This document shows, in pieces, positions 1 to 8,029 of a stretch of 33,440 nt of DNA. The position numbers and the translations under genes were made by a program. Every line of letters starts with the position of its first letter. Position 1 is the stretch's first letter. The DNA is taken from assembly GCA_020725925.1 (NCBI GenBank), contig DYTN01000018.1:1-33440 (forward strand), in the 5' to 3' direction. The notes below the pieces were generated by a model. The model saw only the letters and a list, made by a program, of their open reading frames with translations, was not told the origin of the DNA and made no database searches. The DNA comes from Methanobacteriota archaeon. GTDB lineage: Archaea; Thermoplasmatota; Thermoplasmata; UBA10834.

Positions 1-196
1 TCTCGAAAGGCTCCCGGAGTTCTATGACCACTTCGAGCTTGACAAGGCCGAGCGGGAGTCCATGGACAGACGCATCTGGATACTCAAGCTGATGGTGATC
101 GAGGAGCCGAAGGGCCCCATTTGGAAGGCGAGGGACCGGCTCGGGGAACGCCTGCCGTACTATGAGGAGGTCGAGCACGTCGGGGGCGATGAGTGA
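1..196 (+). CDS. C-terminal fragment of an unidentified protein
   Basis: An open frame enters from the left edge (first full codon at base 2) and ends at a TGA at 194-196, giving the last 64 residues of a protein. The segment is rich in Glu, Arg, Leu and Trp (it includes RRIWILKLMVIEEPKGPIWKARDRLGERLPYY) and looks like a soluble, largely helical tail, with no membrane segment. Codon choice (AGG, AAG, CTG, GAG) matches the other genes here, so I take it as real. I do not recognise the family, and the N-terminus that would settle it is outside the window. It converges on the STAND regulator, whose stop codon lies about 125 nt downstream. Confidence 0.55.
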   Translation, partial: LERLPEFYDHFELDKAERESMDRRIWILKLMVIEEPKGPIWKARDRLGERLPYYEEVEHVGGDE

Positions 197-320
197 ACCG
201 CCCCTCAGGTCACCGGTCACATGGATGGGTGTGAGGTCTCAGGGGGGTCGTCCCGGCTCTCACATTCCAGCTGGCAGGCCTTGTGCGGCAATCCGAAGCT
301 GGCGCTGCGGGACTATGTTC

Positions 321-3071
321 TCATGCCTTTCTCACGAGTTCCAGATTCTCAAGCGCGAGCGCATGAGCGTGCCTGTTCCCTGAGGTCTCCGCATGACGAG
401 CTGCTTGAGCGTAATGCTCGGCAGATGACTCGGCCCGGTCCCTCTTCTCCTCCACGATCCCCATCCGCATATGCACCGCTATCAGCCCTTCGGCATTCCC
501 GGCACCCCTGAGGAGCGCCTCAGCCTCGCCAAGCGCGTCCATGGCGGCATCCAAGTGGCCTGAGGATTCGTGGATCATGGCGAGCATCAGCCTCCCCCGC
601 GCCTCGACGCTGGGATCGTCAACGGACTCAGAGATCGCTTCGTACCTCTCGAGCTCCTTCCTGGCCTGCTTGAAATCTCCCGCAGCCCGATGGAGGTCGA
701 CGAGCGTGGCAGACAGTGCCACGTCCCCCGAATCATACTGCACGTGTCTCTGGAACAGGCCCCTTCGCCTCCTGAGCTCGGGCCTCGCCAACGCCTTCTC
801 GCAGAGTCCCACCGCCTCCGACAACCTGTTCTGGTCGCAGAGCAGCGAGGCGCACTCAGCCTGCAGGCGCTTGGATTCGGAAAGCTCACCCGCGCGCCGG
901 TATGCCTCGGCTGACTCGAGGAGCAGATTGGACGCCTCTGCGGCCTTGACGTGGGACCTCATGAGCGACGCGAGGTTCTCCAGTCCTCTGGCTTCACCGG
1001 AATGGTCCTCCACCGCGTGCGCAAGCCTTATCGACTCCTTAAGACGCATCTCTGCTTCCAGCAGCCTGCCTGAATCCCAGTCAAGCAGCCCGAGATTGTT
1101 CAGACATGCAGCCTGAGCCGACCTGTCCTCCTGCATCGTGGCAAACGAGAGAGCCTTGGTGAAGGCCTCCCTTGCCTTCGCCAGGCTGCCCGTCCTGCGG
1201 TGCACTCCGCCGATGTTCAGCCATTCCCTGGCCTGGCCGTCCTTGTCGTTCGATGCCTCGTAGATGCGAAGGGCCTTCTCATGAGCCGAAAGCGAGTCCG
1301 ACCACCTCTGCACCTGCGATTGCAGCTTCGCGATGGTCTCGAGCACGATAGCGCGCCTATCGGGAACGGCATCCGCACCCAGCAGAGCGAGGCTGTACTC
1401 GAAATCCGCAAGTGCGGCCTCTGGCCTCCCGAGGGCCTCCTCGAGTTGCCCCTTCAGGAAGAGCATCTCGGCATACTCACCTTCGCTGCACGATCCCTTC
1501 GGAATCCGCGAGACGAGAGCAAGCGTCTCCTCCGGGAACTCCCTTGCGAGTTCAATCGCGCCCGCGAGCGAAAGCCGTCTGGCGGCGTCCCACTCAGATG
1601 CCTCGACGAAGTGATACAGGGTCTCGAGCTTCCACTCGACCCCCGCGTGCTCCTCGCAGTAAGCGCCGGCCTTCCGGTGGAGCGCGACCCTGGCCTCAGA
1701 ACTCAGCCGCGACGACAGGAAATCGCGCAACAGATCGTGGACCGTCGCTCCACCCTCCTGCTCCACCAGCAGAGCCCTCTGGCGAAGATGGGCAATAACT
1801 TCGTAGTGCACCCCTGAGAGAGCATCCACTTGCACGGGGTGTCTGAAGACGGAGAGCATCTCGAGAGCGGCCCTTTCCTGCTTGGTGACTGCAGAGTACA
1901 CCTCCCGCTCGATGAAGGCGACGACATCGCCCTTCGTGTCGACGGCCCCACCCCGGGCCATCAGATGGATCAGGAGCGGGTGCCCATGGCTCTCGCTGAC
2001 GACGCGGACCGAGTCCGGGGCCTGGAGGCTCTGGGCCATCCGCCAGGCGGAATCACGGTCCAAACCGGAGAGCTCGATGCCGAGGAGCCCCAAGTCTCCT
2101 TTCGACAGGAACTGCGGGACAGCCCTGGACATCAGCACGACCTTGCATGATTTGGACGACTTGACAGCGTCCAGCAGGATCGAAAGCAACGTGTCGGACT
2201 CCCTCGAGGGCTTCTGCACATCGTCCAGGAAGATCAGGTAATCGGCCCCTGAGAGGTCGTTCGAAAGCGGGATGAACAGGTCGACGGAGCTGGCTCCCCG
2301 CTTGGTAGCCGACGATGTCGCGGCCTTTCCATTGGCAGCCAGGAACTCGATCAGAAGCGAGAGGAACGACGAGTCCGTGTCCCACTCCCGGAACGAATGC
2401 CAGAACATCGACCTCTTGCCGGACATGCTGTCGAACACCTTCGAGGCCAGCGTACTCTTGCCGATTCCAGGCATCCCCCACAGGAGGACGGCGTGCATAT
2501 CAGGGCTGGTCAAGGCGTCCACTACCTCTTTCAGCTCCCTCTCGCGGCCGAAGAACGCATCCACCTTCGGCCTCCCGTGCGCGCGCTCGACGAACTCCGT
2601 CGCGGGCACCGACCCCTTCAGCCGCGGCAACTCCGACGTCCTAATCGAGTCGCTCGAGCGTGCGACATCCACGATGTCGTTGAACGCAGGAGTGAGACCG
2701 GCTACGGAGGCGATTCTCCGGATAGCGTCCTCCAGCGGCAACTCTTGCACCTTGCCCTCGTGCTCGAGGACAACAGGCCGTCTCGAGATATCGGTCTTGA
2801 TCGATTGCGCGGCCTGCCTCCCCCTGTCTGTCAAGAAGTAGGCTCGTCGCCTCTTGGGCGCGCCCCGAACGTGCGCGAGCCGGTCGAAGACGAGGCCTTC
2901 TGACTGCAATGTGGACAAGGCCCTCGAGACATTGTGGACCTGCAGCTGGAGCCTCTGGGCCATCCCCTCCTGGCTGGCGGCGATGGGGACCTCGGGGTCA
3001 TCTCTGAACTTGTCGACCTCCATCAGGTGCAGCAGGAGCCTCTCGTTCTGGGACACCACCAGGCGGGCCAT
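321..3071 (-). CDS. wHTH-STAND ATPase-TPR regulator
   Basis: A large multidomain regulator of about 916 residues. Residues 1-90 form a MarR-like winged helix (VHNVSRALSTLQSEGLVF recognition region, then a basic wing). Residues 170-480 are a STAND/NB-ARC-type NTPase: an FFGRERE entry motif near 173, Walker A GMPGIGKS at 199-206 and a Walker B ending FLDD near 280. From about 490 to the end there are tandem TPR-like helical pairs with repeated A/L/Y spacing. Such proteins use the repeats as a sensor and the NTPase as a switch for DNA binding or signalling; the ligand cannot be read from sequence. A GTG lies two codons upstream (3077), but the AT-rich TATA-like element at 3094-3101 places transcription start close to the ATG at 3071, which suggests a leaderless mRNA. 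Domain calls are seen in the sequence; the regulatory role is inferred. Confidence 0.85.
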   Translation of the reverse strand: MARLVVSQNERLLLHLMEVDKFRDDPEVPIAASQEGMAQRLQLQVHNVSRALSTLQSEGLVFDRLAHVRGAPKRRRAYFLTDRGRQAAQSIKTDISRRPVVLEHEGKVQELPLEDAIRRIASVAGLTPAFNDIVDVARSSDSIRTSELPRLKGSVPATEFVERAHGRPKVDAFFGRERELKEVVDALTSPDMHAVLLWGMPGIGKSTLASKVFDSMSGKRSMFWHSFREWDTDSSFLSLLIEFLAANGKAATSSATKRGASSVDLFIPLSNDLSGADYLIFLDDVQKPSRESDTLLSILLDAVKSSKSCKVVLMSRAVPQFLSKGDLGLLGIELSGLDRDSAWRMAQSLQAPDSVRVVSESHGHPLLIHLMARGGAVDTKGDVVAFIEREVYSAVTKQERAALEMLSVFRHPVQVDALSGVHYEVIAHLRQRALLVEQEGGATVHDLLRDFLSSRLSSEARVALHRKAGAYCEEHAGVEWKLETLYHFVEASEWDAARRLSLAGAIELAREFPEETLALVSRIPKGSCSEGEYAEMLFLKGQLEEALGRPEAALADFEYSLALLGADAVPDRRAIVLETIAKLQSQVQRWSDSLSAHEKALRIYEASNDKDGQAREWLNIGGVHRRTGSLAKAREAFTKALSFATMQEDRSAQAACLNNLGLLDWDSGRLLEAEMRLKESIRLAHAVEDHSGEARGLENLASLMRSHVKAAEASNLLLESAEAYRRAGELSESKRLQAECASLLCDQNRLSEAVGLCEKALARPELRRRRGLFQRHVQYDSGDVALSATLVDLHRAAGDFKQARKELERYEAISESVDDPSVEARGRLMLAMIHESSGHLDAAMDALGEAEALLRGAGNAEGLIAVHMRMGIVEEKRDRAESSAEHYAQAARHAETSGNRHAHALALENLELVRKA

Positions 3072-3093
3072 TATCACCTCGAACGGCCGCCTT

Positions 3094-3101
3094 GCTTAAT
3101 A
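3094..3101 (-). promoter_or_regulatory. TATA-like element of the STAND regulator
   Basis: The minus strand reads GTATTAAG about 26 nt before the ATG at 3071, the usual archaeal TATA-to-start distance. This predicts a leaderless transcript. Confidence 0.45.
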
Positions 3102-3167
3102 CCCCTTTCGGAGCAGCTCTCGAAACGCCGAAGGTGCGCAAAACGAGTGCAAAACGCCGGTCAGGGT

Positions 3168-3175
3168 TCATATAC
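3168..3175 (+). promoter_or_regulatory. TATA box of the surface-protein gene
   Basis: TTCATATA lies about 57 nt upstream of the ATG at 3229, predicting a leader of about 30 nt that includes the Shine-Dalgarno AAAGGAGG at 3211-3218. Two GCAAAACG copies (3138-3145 and 3149-3156), one helical turn apart, sit just upstream and could be activator sites. Confidence 0.5.
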
Positions 3176-3228
3176 CGTCGTACCGAGTATTCGAGACCAC
3201 AGAACGCCCAAAAGGAGGCGGAAACAAC

Positions 3229-4710
3229 ATGACAGGGATACCAGCAATGAAAGCGTTCGGCTCGATGGCCGCCATGCTGATGATGCTCCTCGGGGTCCTC
3301 GCGATCCCGTCAAACGCATCTGCGGGCGCGGCCAACCTGAGCGACCAGTTGACGACAGACACGGGCACGACCACCGACCTCGGCGGAGGGAGCTACTTCT
3401 TCGTAAGGTTCGGCACGGATGCGGCTTTTGGGATAGTGTGGGGGACTGACACGGTGGAGAACAACGTCTACTTCGTCGCGATCAAGGCGAGGTACCTCGG
3501 TGTTGCACAGGTCTATGACAGTGACGGGGACCTAGTCGTTGGTAACCACACCGTCAAGATCTACACGATGTACGCGGTGAAGCTCGAGAGCATGCTCGAG
3601 TTCAACGACACGAACGACAACAGCCTGCTGCAGTACCACAGGGTCTACCAGAACTACAACTTCACCGGGGACTACGTGAGCGCGGAGCCGCTCTACAAGA
3701 AGGTCGACCTGAAGACTTCATGGGACTCGAGCCCAGCCCAGTACGCCGAGACCGAGGACGACAGGACCTGGAGTTTCGACCTAACGGCGAACGACCTGCC
3801 CTATGAGCCTCTTCAGAACTACACCGGCCCGACGGGCGACGACAAGCTGAACAACCTGACGCTGACCTTCCACCTGACTGCCAGCATGATACAGGTGGAC
3901 AACGCGAGCCTCCCGCAGTGGAGGATCACCGTCCAGAAGGGGCCCATGGGCAACATGATGATGTTCTACGATGCACAGAGGCTTGAGGACATCCAGGTGA
4001 GCGGGAAGATGTTGGCCTACAACGTGAAGTGGGACCAGACGATCGAAGGCTGGGACTACGACGCAACGAACGGCAACCCGATGCTCCTGATGGAGTTCGG
4101 GGCGCTCGTGGGGAACTTCGTCCCGGTCGGGGCGGCGACCTGGATGCACATGAACATGGTTCGCCAGATGAATGAGTACGGGTACATGGTGGCGAACGAG
4201 GGCACTTCGAGCGAGATCCAGATGACCGAGCAGACGGGTACGCTGTCCCAGGTGAGGACGACGACCCAGAACAGGCTGACATTCGGCGGCGAGTCCACCA
4301 GGATCGGCAGGTTCGAGTGGGTCTCCAACGTGACCGTTGACGGCAACCAGGAGCAGCTACATGTCCAGCTGATGGCCGGGATGCCAGTCTGGGCGTACGG
4401 CAATGTCGGCGGCGTCCCGCGGCTGTTCGCGGGCTTCGCCGTGTTGGGCGGCGTCGTGTACCCAGGCGGCGAGATGATAGTCCACGACCCGACAGTATCC
4501 GCTGAATCGCTCGTAGATGTCAGCACCGGGGACGATGACAAGCCAGGCGTGTTCCTCCTCATCATAGCGATAGTCGCAGCGGTCGTGATCATCGCCGTCG
4601 TGGCGCTCGTGCTGATGGAGAAGAAGCCCGGCCAGAAGGTCCAGCAGAGCTACGAGAAGACCCTCACGTCGGAGCCTGGCGCTTGGGCCAAGTACTACAA
4701 CAAGAAGTAG
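3229..4710 (+). CDS. secreted surface protein with C-terminal membrane anchor
   Basis: A 493-residue protein of unknown function. Residues 1-33 are a signal peptide (short basic start, Met/Leu-rich core, then small residues ending NASAG). The middle about 400 residues are acidic, Asn/Tyr/Trp-rich and cysteine-free, with several N-x-S/T sequons, as expected for an exported archaeal surface protein. Residues about 440-463 are a single strongly hydrophobic helix (VFLLIIAIVAAVVIIAVVAL) followed by EKKPG and a short cytoplasmic tail, so the bulk lies outside the cell. The start is supported by AAAGGAGG 10 nt upstream; a second ATG at 3247 is possible. The strong ribosome binding site and own promoter suggest high expression. 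I do not recognise a named domain; an S-layer-associated or sensory role would be a guess. Confidence 0.85.
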   Translation: MTGIPAMKAFGSMAAMLMMLLGVLAIPSNASAGAANLSDQLTTDTGTTTDLGGGSYFFVRFGTDAAFGIVWGTDTVENNVYFVAIKARYLGVAQVYDSDGDLVVGNHTVKIYTMYAVKLESMLEFNDTNDNSLLQYHRVYQNYNFTGDYVSAEPLYKKVDLKTSWDSSPAQYAETEDDRTWSFDLTANDLPYEPLQNYTGPTGDDKLNNLTLTFHLTASMIQVDNASLPQWRITVQKGPMGNMMMFYDAQRLEDIQVSGKMLAYNVKWDQTIEGWDYDATNGNPMLLMEFGALVGNFVPVGAATWMHMNMVRQMNEYGYMVANEGTSSEIQMTEQTGTLSQVRTTTQNRLTFGGESTRIGRFEWVSNVTVDGNQEQLHVQLMAGMPVWAYGNVGGVPRLFAGFAVLGGVVYPGGEMIVHDPTVSAESLVDVSTGDDDKPGVFLLIIAIVAAVVIIAVVALVLMEKKPGQKVQQSYEKTLTSEPGAWAKYYNKK

Positions 4711-4727
4711 CACCTGCGGCTCGAAAA

Positions 4728-4752
4728 CCCTTTCCGTTCCCTTCTTTTCTTT
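4728..4752 (+). terminator. T-rich terminator between convergent genes
   Basis: A pyrimidine tract (CCTTTCC followed by CCCTTCTTTTCTTTC) directly follows the surface-protein stop and abuts the end of the convergent PLP-enzyme gene. Archaeal terminators are typically T-rich without a hairpin, so this probably ends the plus-strand transcript. Confidence 0.4.
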
Positions 4753-4755
4753 CGC

Positions 4756-6045
4756 CTACCTCTGCTTGCTCGCGAGCTCATTCAGGGCCTTGAGAAGGTG
4801 CAGTGCCTCATCGATCGTGTTGTAGTGCACGAAGGTCGCCCTGGTCATCGTCTTCGCCTTGTATTGAGCGGGCACCCTCGAGTAATAGTCCTCAGCTCCC
4901 ACGGCGATGGCGTAGTTGTCCCAGAGGAGCTTCGAAAGCTGGTGGTCGTCATAACCAGAGAGCTTGAATGCGAAGGTGGGATCCCTGCCGATGCCAGGGG
5001 TGACCTCGTGGGGACCGTACAGGGTGAGGCCAGGTATGTACCTCAGGCCGACCTGCTTCCCGTACCCGTCCAGGACAATCCTTGAAAGCTCCTTCTCGTA
5101 GGTCTCGATCTTCTCCATGGCCACCCTCATCCTGGCGGACCTCTGCGGCCCCGGCTTCGGGCAGGCCTTTGCCTTCGGGTCGCTCAGCCAGACCAGATAG
5201 TCCAGCGCGCCCCTGATGGCGCCGAACATGGCCTGGTCCCGCGTGCCCAGCTCCCACTTCTCCGGGCCGTGCTTCGGGGATGGATCGACCTTGTACGGAT
5301 GCAGTCTCTCGATCAGCTCCGGTGTGAGGTACATGTAACTCCCGTGTCTTGAGAACAGCTTGTAGCCCGAGAACACGAGCGCGTCGCAGCCCATCCTCTT
5401 CACGTCCGTAGGCGCATGAGCGACATGGTGGACGGCGTCCACGACGAACAGCGCCCCGGCCTCCTTCGCGATCTTGCCAACCTCCTGGAGGTCGGTCCTG
5501 GTGCCCAGCACGTTCGACGCTGCTGCTACAGTGACGACCTTCGTGTTCTTGTCCACTAGCCTCTTCATGTCCTCGATGTCCAGGAGGCCAGTGTCCAGGT
5601 CGAACTTCGAGAACCGAAGCTCGGTGATGAGGCCCATGCCGCCGAGCTCTGCCCACGGGTTGATATTGGCATAGTGCTCGTAGCCGGTCGTGACGACGTT
5701 CTCCTCGCCCTTGAAGTTCCTGCTCAGCGCGTAGCTGAGCATGAACAACAGGCTAGTGCAGGACTCACCCGAAATGACGGTCTCAGGCCCGTCCGCCCTC
5801 AGGAAGTCCGAAACGGCCTTGCGGCCCTCGAGGATGGTCTCGCCCGCGCCCTTCGACTCCGGGAAGTAGTTCCCTACATTGGCGCTCCAGTTGATGCGCG
5901 TGACGGCCTCTGCGAGCGCACTGCGCCTCGTCACGAGGGTGCCGGCACCGTTGTCGAGAAACGCCCTCTTCCTCCCGGCCGGATCCGCAGCCACCCCCGG
6001 GAACTCCCTGCGGATCTTCTTGAGAAGCCTGTTGTCGAATGACAT
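4756..6045 (-). CDS. class V aminotransferase / cysteine-desulfurase-like PLP enzyme
   Basis: A 429-residue fold-type I PLP enzyme of the class V (SufS/CsdA-like) group. Visible landmarks are the N-terminal DNGAGTLVTR (substrate loop), a VVDAVHH segment with the PLP-pyridine Asp at 203, and SGYKLFSRHG with the Schiff-base Lys at 229. Real desulfurases carry a catalytic Cys in a C-terminal loop (RAGHHCA type); here the equivalent region reads AVGAEDYYSRVP and has no Cys. The protein therefore fits the family but probably not persulfide formation; an aminotransferase, lyase or isopenicillin-epimerase-like reaction is more likely. No suf or isc genes are adjacent. The start is the first Met of a normal-looking N-terminus. 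Family is confident; substrate is unknown. Confidence 0.85.
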   Translation of the reverse strand: MSFDNRLLKKIRREFPGVAADPAGRKRAFLDNGAGTLVTRRSALAEAVTRINWSANVGNYFPESKGAGETILEGRKAVSDFLRADGPETVISGESCTSLLFMLSYALSRNFKGEENVVTTGYEHYANINPWAELGGMGLITELRFSKFDLDTGLLDIEDMKRLVDKNTKVVTVAAASNVLGTRTDLQEVGKIAKEAGALFVVDAVHHVAHAPTDVKRMGCDALVFSGYKLFSRHGSYMYLTPELIERLHPYKVDPSPKHGPEKWELGTRDQAMFGAIRGALDYLVWLSDPKAKACPKPGPQRSARMRVAMEKIETYEKELSRIVLDGYGKQVGLRYIPGLTLYGPHEVTPGIGRDPTFAFKLSGYDDHQLSKLLWDNYAIAVGAEDYYSRVPAQYKAKTMTRATFVHYNTIDEALHLLKALNELASKQR

Positions 6046-6132
6046 GTCAAGGGTTAATGACTAGCGGGTTGATAAGAATTGAGCTATGCCTGACACATGT
6101 GCCGCACGGCAGCTCCACAAGTAATATATGGC

Positions 6133-6528
6133 TCAGCGTTTCGCGAGGGTCTGGCGGATGTGGTTGTACTCCTCAACCGTTATCTCGCCAGAGGCGAGAC
6201 GCCTGTCCAACAGGGCCTGAGGCTCGATTACCGCGGGGGGCTGGTACTGCGGGTAGTACTGCGGCGGGGCTGGCTGCACCTGGCCAGGCCTTTCAAAGAT
6301 GGCAAGCAGCAAGACTATGATGATCAGCAGCACAACGCCGCCAGGTACGATCATCATGAGGCCCATGCCGCCGCCCCACCAGTCCATCATGCCGAAATCG
6401 CCGTCGCCCCGGGTGCCGGCCAATGCAGCAACGGCGACCAGCACGATAGGGATTACAATCAGGAGCACGAGCAGGATGATGACCGTGTTGGTCAGGGTCT
6501 TGTCGTCGCGATCAATAGCCACTAGCAT
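6133..6528 (-). CDS. SHOCT-domain membrane protein
   Basis: A 131-residue protein with two hydrophobic helices (about 13-38 and 57-80), joined by a Gly/Asp/Trp-rich linker (GDGDFGMMDWWGGGMG). A Pro/Gln/Tyr-rich spacer follows, and the C-terminus at about 103-129 reads ALLDRRLASGEITVEEYNHI, which is a SHOCT motif (short C-terminal domain, PF09851). SHOCT segments are thought to mediate oligomerisation or partner binding in membrane proteins; the specific role here is unknown. A TATA-like CATATATG at about 6554-6561 lies about 30 nt upstream of the ATG, so the mRNA is probably almost leaderless and separate from its neighbours. Confidence 0.8.
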   Translation of the reverse strand: MLVAIDRDDKTLTNTVIILLVLLIVIPIVLVAVAALAGTRGDGDFGMMDWWGGGMGLMMIVPGGVVLLIIIVLLLAIFERPGQVQPAPPQYYPQYQPPAVIEPQALLDRRLASGEITVEEYNHIRQTLAKR

Positions 6529-6596
6529 CGCCTCGGCAGTGCATACGGCTTAGTCATATATGCGCGACGTCCCGAACAGGTGGCTTCGCTACCGAG

Positions 6597-7325
6597 TCAC
6601 TGCCCGTATGAGTCCGGAGAGGAGCCTCCGAACAACAGCGTGCTCGCGGAGCGCCTTGAGTCCGGGTTGGCATAGTTGACGATCGTACGAATCACCTTGT
6701 TCTCAGCCTTCCTCAGGTGCTCCTCGTAGGTCGCCCTGCTGGTGCCGAAGGCCTTTGCCAGCTTGGCCGTCGTAACCTTTCTCGGCGTGCGATAGTAGCC
6801 GTGCTTTGCGGCCAACATGATCGCCTGCAGCTGTCTGTCGGTCATGTCCCCAAAGAGCTCGTTCGAGGTCGGGGAGAACAGCTCTCCGGCGAGGCCGCCT
6901 TGGACGGACCGCTTGGAGATCAGCTTGGTTGGGAAGCTCTCCTGAAGGGACTTCATGACGGACCGCACATGGGAGTTGTCGAAGCCCAGTATCCGCCTCT
7001 GTTCCCAGCCGTTGCTGAACACCCGCGGCGACACGAGCAGGACCCCGAGGTCCGCCGGTATCTCGGTCTCGGTGTCGCTGCAGAGGTCGCACAGACACCT
7101 GTCCGTGACGACGACCACTCGGTTGCCCTTCTCGGAGCGCTCCACCTCCGTCCCCGAGGAGCAGAGCCTCTTGATGGCGTTCTCCACAGTGCGTTCGGAG
7201 GGCGAGATGAACTCGAGCACGTCCCTTTTGTCGTTGCACGCGACGATCATCGTGGCTTCGGGGAAGTCACGGGAGAGGTTGCAGTAGTAGCAGTCGTGCT
7301 TGAAGGAGAAGGTCACATCCAACAT
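6597..7325 (-). CDS. HTH_10 (Bat-type) transcriptional regulator
   Basis: A 242-residue regulator. Residues 161-212 (MTDRQLQAIMLAAKHGYYRT, then TTAKLAKAFGTSRATYEEHLRKAE) form the HTH_10 domain typical of archaeal bacterio-opsin-activator-like proteins. The N-terminal 150 residues are the sensor half and hold two cysteine groups: C12-x2-C15 and C77-x-C79-x2-C82. These could bind a metal or sense redox state, which is an inference. The TATA sequence TTATAA at 7359-7364 lies about 35 nt upstream of the start. Immediately beyond it are two palindromes sharing CCTTC-N4-GAAGG, described separately, which suggest auto- or cross-regulation. Targets are not identifiable from the window. Confidence 0.85.
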   Translation of the reverse strand: MLDVTFSFKHDCYYCNLSRDFPEATMIVACNDKRDVLEFISPSERTVENAIKRLCSSGTEVERSEKGNRVVVVTDRCLCDLCSDTETEIPADLGVLLVSPRVFSNGWEQRRILGFDNSHVRSVMKSLQESFPTKLISKRSVQGGLAGELFSPTSNELFGDMTDRQLQAIMLAAKHGYYRTPRKVTTAKLAKAFGTSRATYEEHLRKAENKVIRTIVNYANPDSRRSASTLLFGGSSPDSYGQ

Positions 7326-7358
7326 TCAGGTCACCGCCCTTCCAATCCAAGCCTCAGC

Positions 7359-7364
7359 TTATAA
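7359..7364 (-). promoter_or_regulatory. TATA box of the HTH_10 regulator
   Basis: TTATAA reads the same on both strands and lies about 35 nt from the regulator's ATG. It is the only good TATA candidate in that interval. Confidence 0.5.
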
Positions 7365-7371
7365 TGCTAGT

Positions 7372-7387
7372 GCCTTCATATGAAGGC
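7372..7387. promoter_or_regulatory. 16-bp perfect palindrome, operator candidate 1
   Basis: GCCTTCATATGAAGGC is a perfect palindrome just upstream of the HTH_10 gene's TATA box. It contains the half-sites CCTTC and GAAGG spaced by four bases, the same pattern as the next palindrome. Confidence 0.5.
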
Positions 7388-7395
7388 TTTCCGCA

Positions 7396-7413
7396 ACCCT
7401 TCGAACGAAGGGT
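7396..7413. promoter_or_regulatory. 18-bp inverted repeat, operator candidate 2
   Basis: Arms ACCCTTCG and CGAAGGGT surround a two-base centre. The repeat includes CCTTC-N4-GAAGG, 25 bp centre-to-centre from the first palindrome. The shared half-site and close spacing suggest binding of two dimers of one regulator. Confidence 0.5.
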
Positions 7414-7450
7414 GAAACCCCAACTCGATGCCCGGGCATTTCATGAATCG

Positions 7451-7696
7451 ATGCAAGCTTTGGAGATAGCCGCAGTGGTCCAGGCGAGAACACATGGAAC
7501 GAACTGGTCGAGACAAGACCTCGAGCTGGGGAAGTATCTGAGGGGTGAGTGGGGGTTCAGGCCGATAGCCAGGAGAAGCCTGGCGAGGTTCTGCATGAAC
7601 GATGGCACGGCGCCCGCCCGGACCCGAGAGCTACCGGAACCCCAACCAGTGGACCTGTCCATACTCTCGAGGGTGCGCGCAGAGGGGACCGCCTGA
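7451..7696 (+). CDS. doubtful hypothetical protein
   Basis: An open frame of about 81 residues from an internal ATG (the frame is open from 7364, but its first part overlaps the palindromes). The product is basic, with SLARFCMNDG and a Pro-rich tail, and codon use is roughly like the neighbours. There is no clear promoter or Shine-Dalgarno and no recognisable domain. The rest of the 7326-7774 interval holds the two palindromes and the ferredoxin promoter. It may simply be non-coding. Confidence 0.2.
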   Translation: MQALEIAAVVQARTHGTNWSRQDLELGKYLRGEWGFRPIARRSLARFCMNDGTAPARTRELPEPQPVDLSILSRVRAEGTA

Positions 7697-7742
7697 GGAC
7701 CTGACAGAATCGGGGTTCAGACTAAGATATCGTGTTCTTTAG

Positions 7743-7749
7743 GATATGA
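7743..7749 (+). promoter_or_regulatory. TATA-like element of the ferredoxin gene
   Basis: The AT-rich GATATGA centred about 28 nt before the ferredoxin ATG predicts a leaderless mRNA. A second AT-rich element lies at about 7722-7729. Confidence 0.35.
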
Positions 7750-7774
7750 GGCCATACCCCGGACGGCGATATCT

Positions 7775-8014
7775 ATGTCGAAGTTCAAGCTGGAGATTGT
7801 CAGAGCCGAGTGCACTGCTTGCGAACTCTGCTCGTCCGAATGCCCCGACCTGTTTGCGATGGCAGACGATGGCCTGTCCACGCTCAAGGGAGGGAATAGG
7901 GTAGGGGACAACGACGAACTTGAACTGGATGACCCTGCCTGCGGCCGCGACGCGGCGGCCGACTGTCCCGCGAACTGCATTCACCTCTACGAGGACGGCA
8001 ACAAGGTCATCTGA
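7775..8014 (+). CDS. single-cluster ferredoxin
   Basis: A 79-residue acidic ferredoxin acting as a soluble one-electron carrier. The cluster motif is C13-x2-C16-x2-C19-x3-C23-P, and a remote ADCPAN near residue 68 supplies the fourth ligand. C23 and the Cys of DPACG may form the disulfide seen in Thermococcales-type ferredoxins. Because the second position is Cys rather than Asp, a [4Fe-4S] cluster is expected. The gene stands alone, divergent from the HTH_10 regulator and convergent with the CorA gene. It could serve the ferredoxin-dependent Hdr complex encoded later in the window, but that link is inferred only from function. Confidence 0.9.
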   Translation: MSKFKLEIVRAECTACELCSSECPDLFAMADDGLSTLKGGNRVGDNDELELDDPACGRDAAADCPANCIHLYEDGNKVI

Positions 8015-8029
8015 CCATCGAGCGACTCC

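Noticed and set aside
6091-6111. Short inverted repeats CACATGTG and TGCCG/CGGCA between the PLP enzyme and SHOCT genes.
   Set aside because: They are short, adjacent and of different sequence. They could be operators, but chance is a reasonable explanation.
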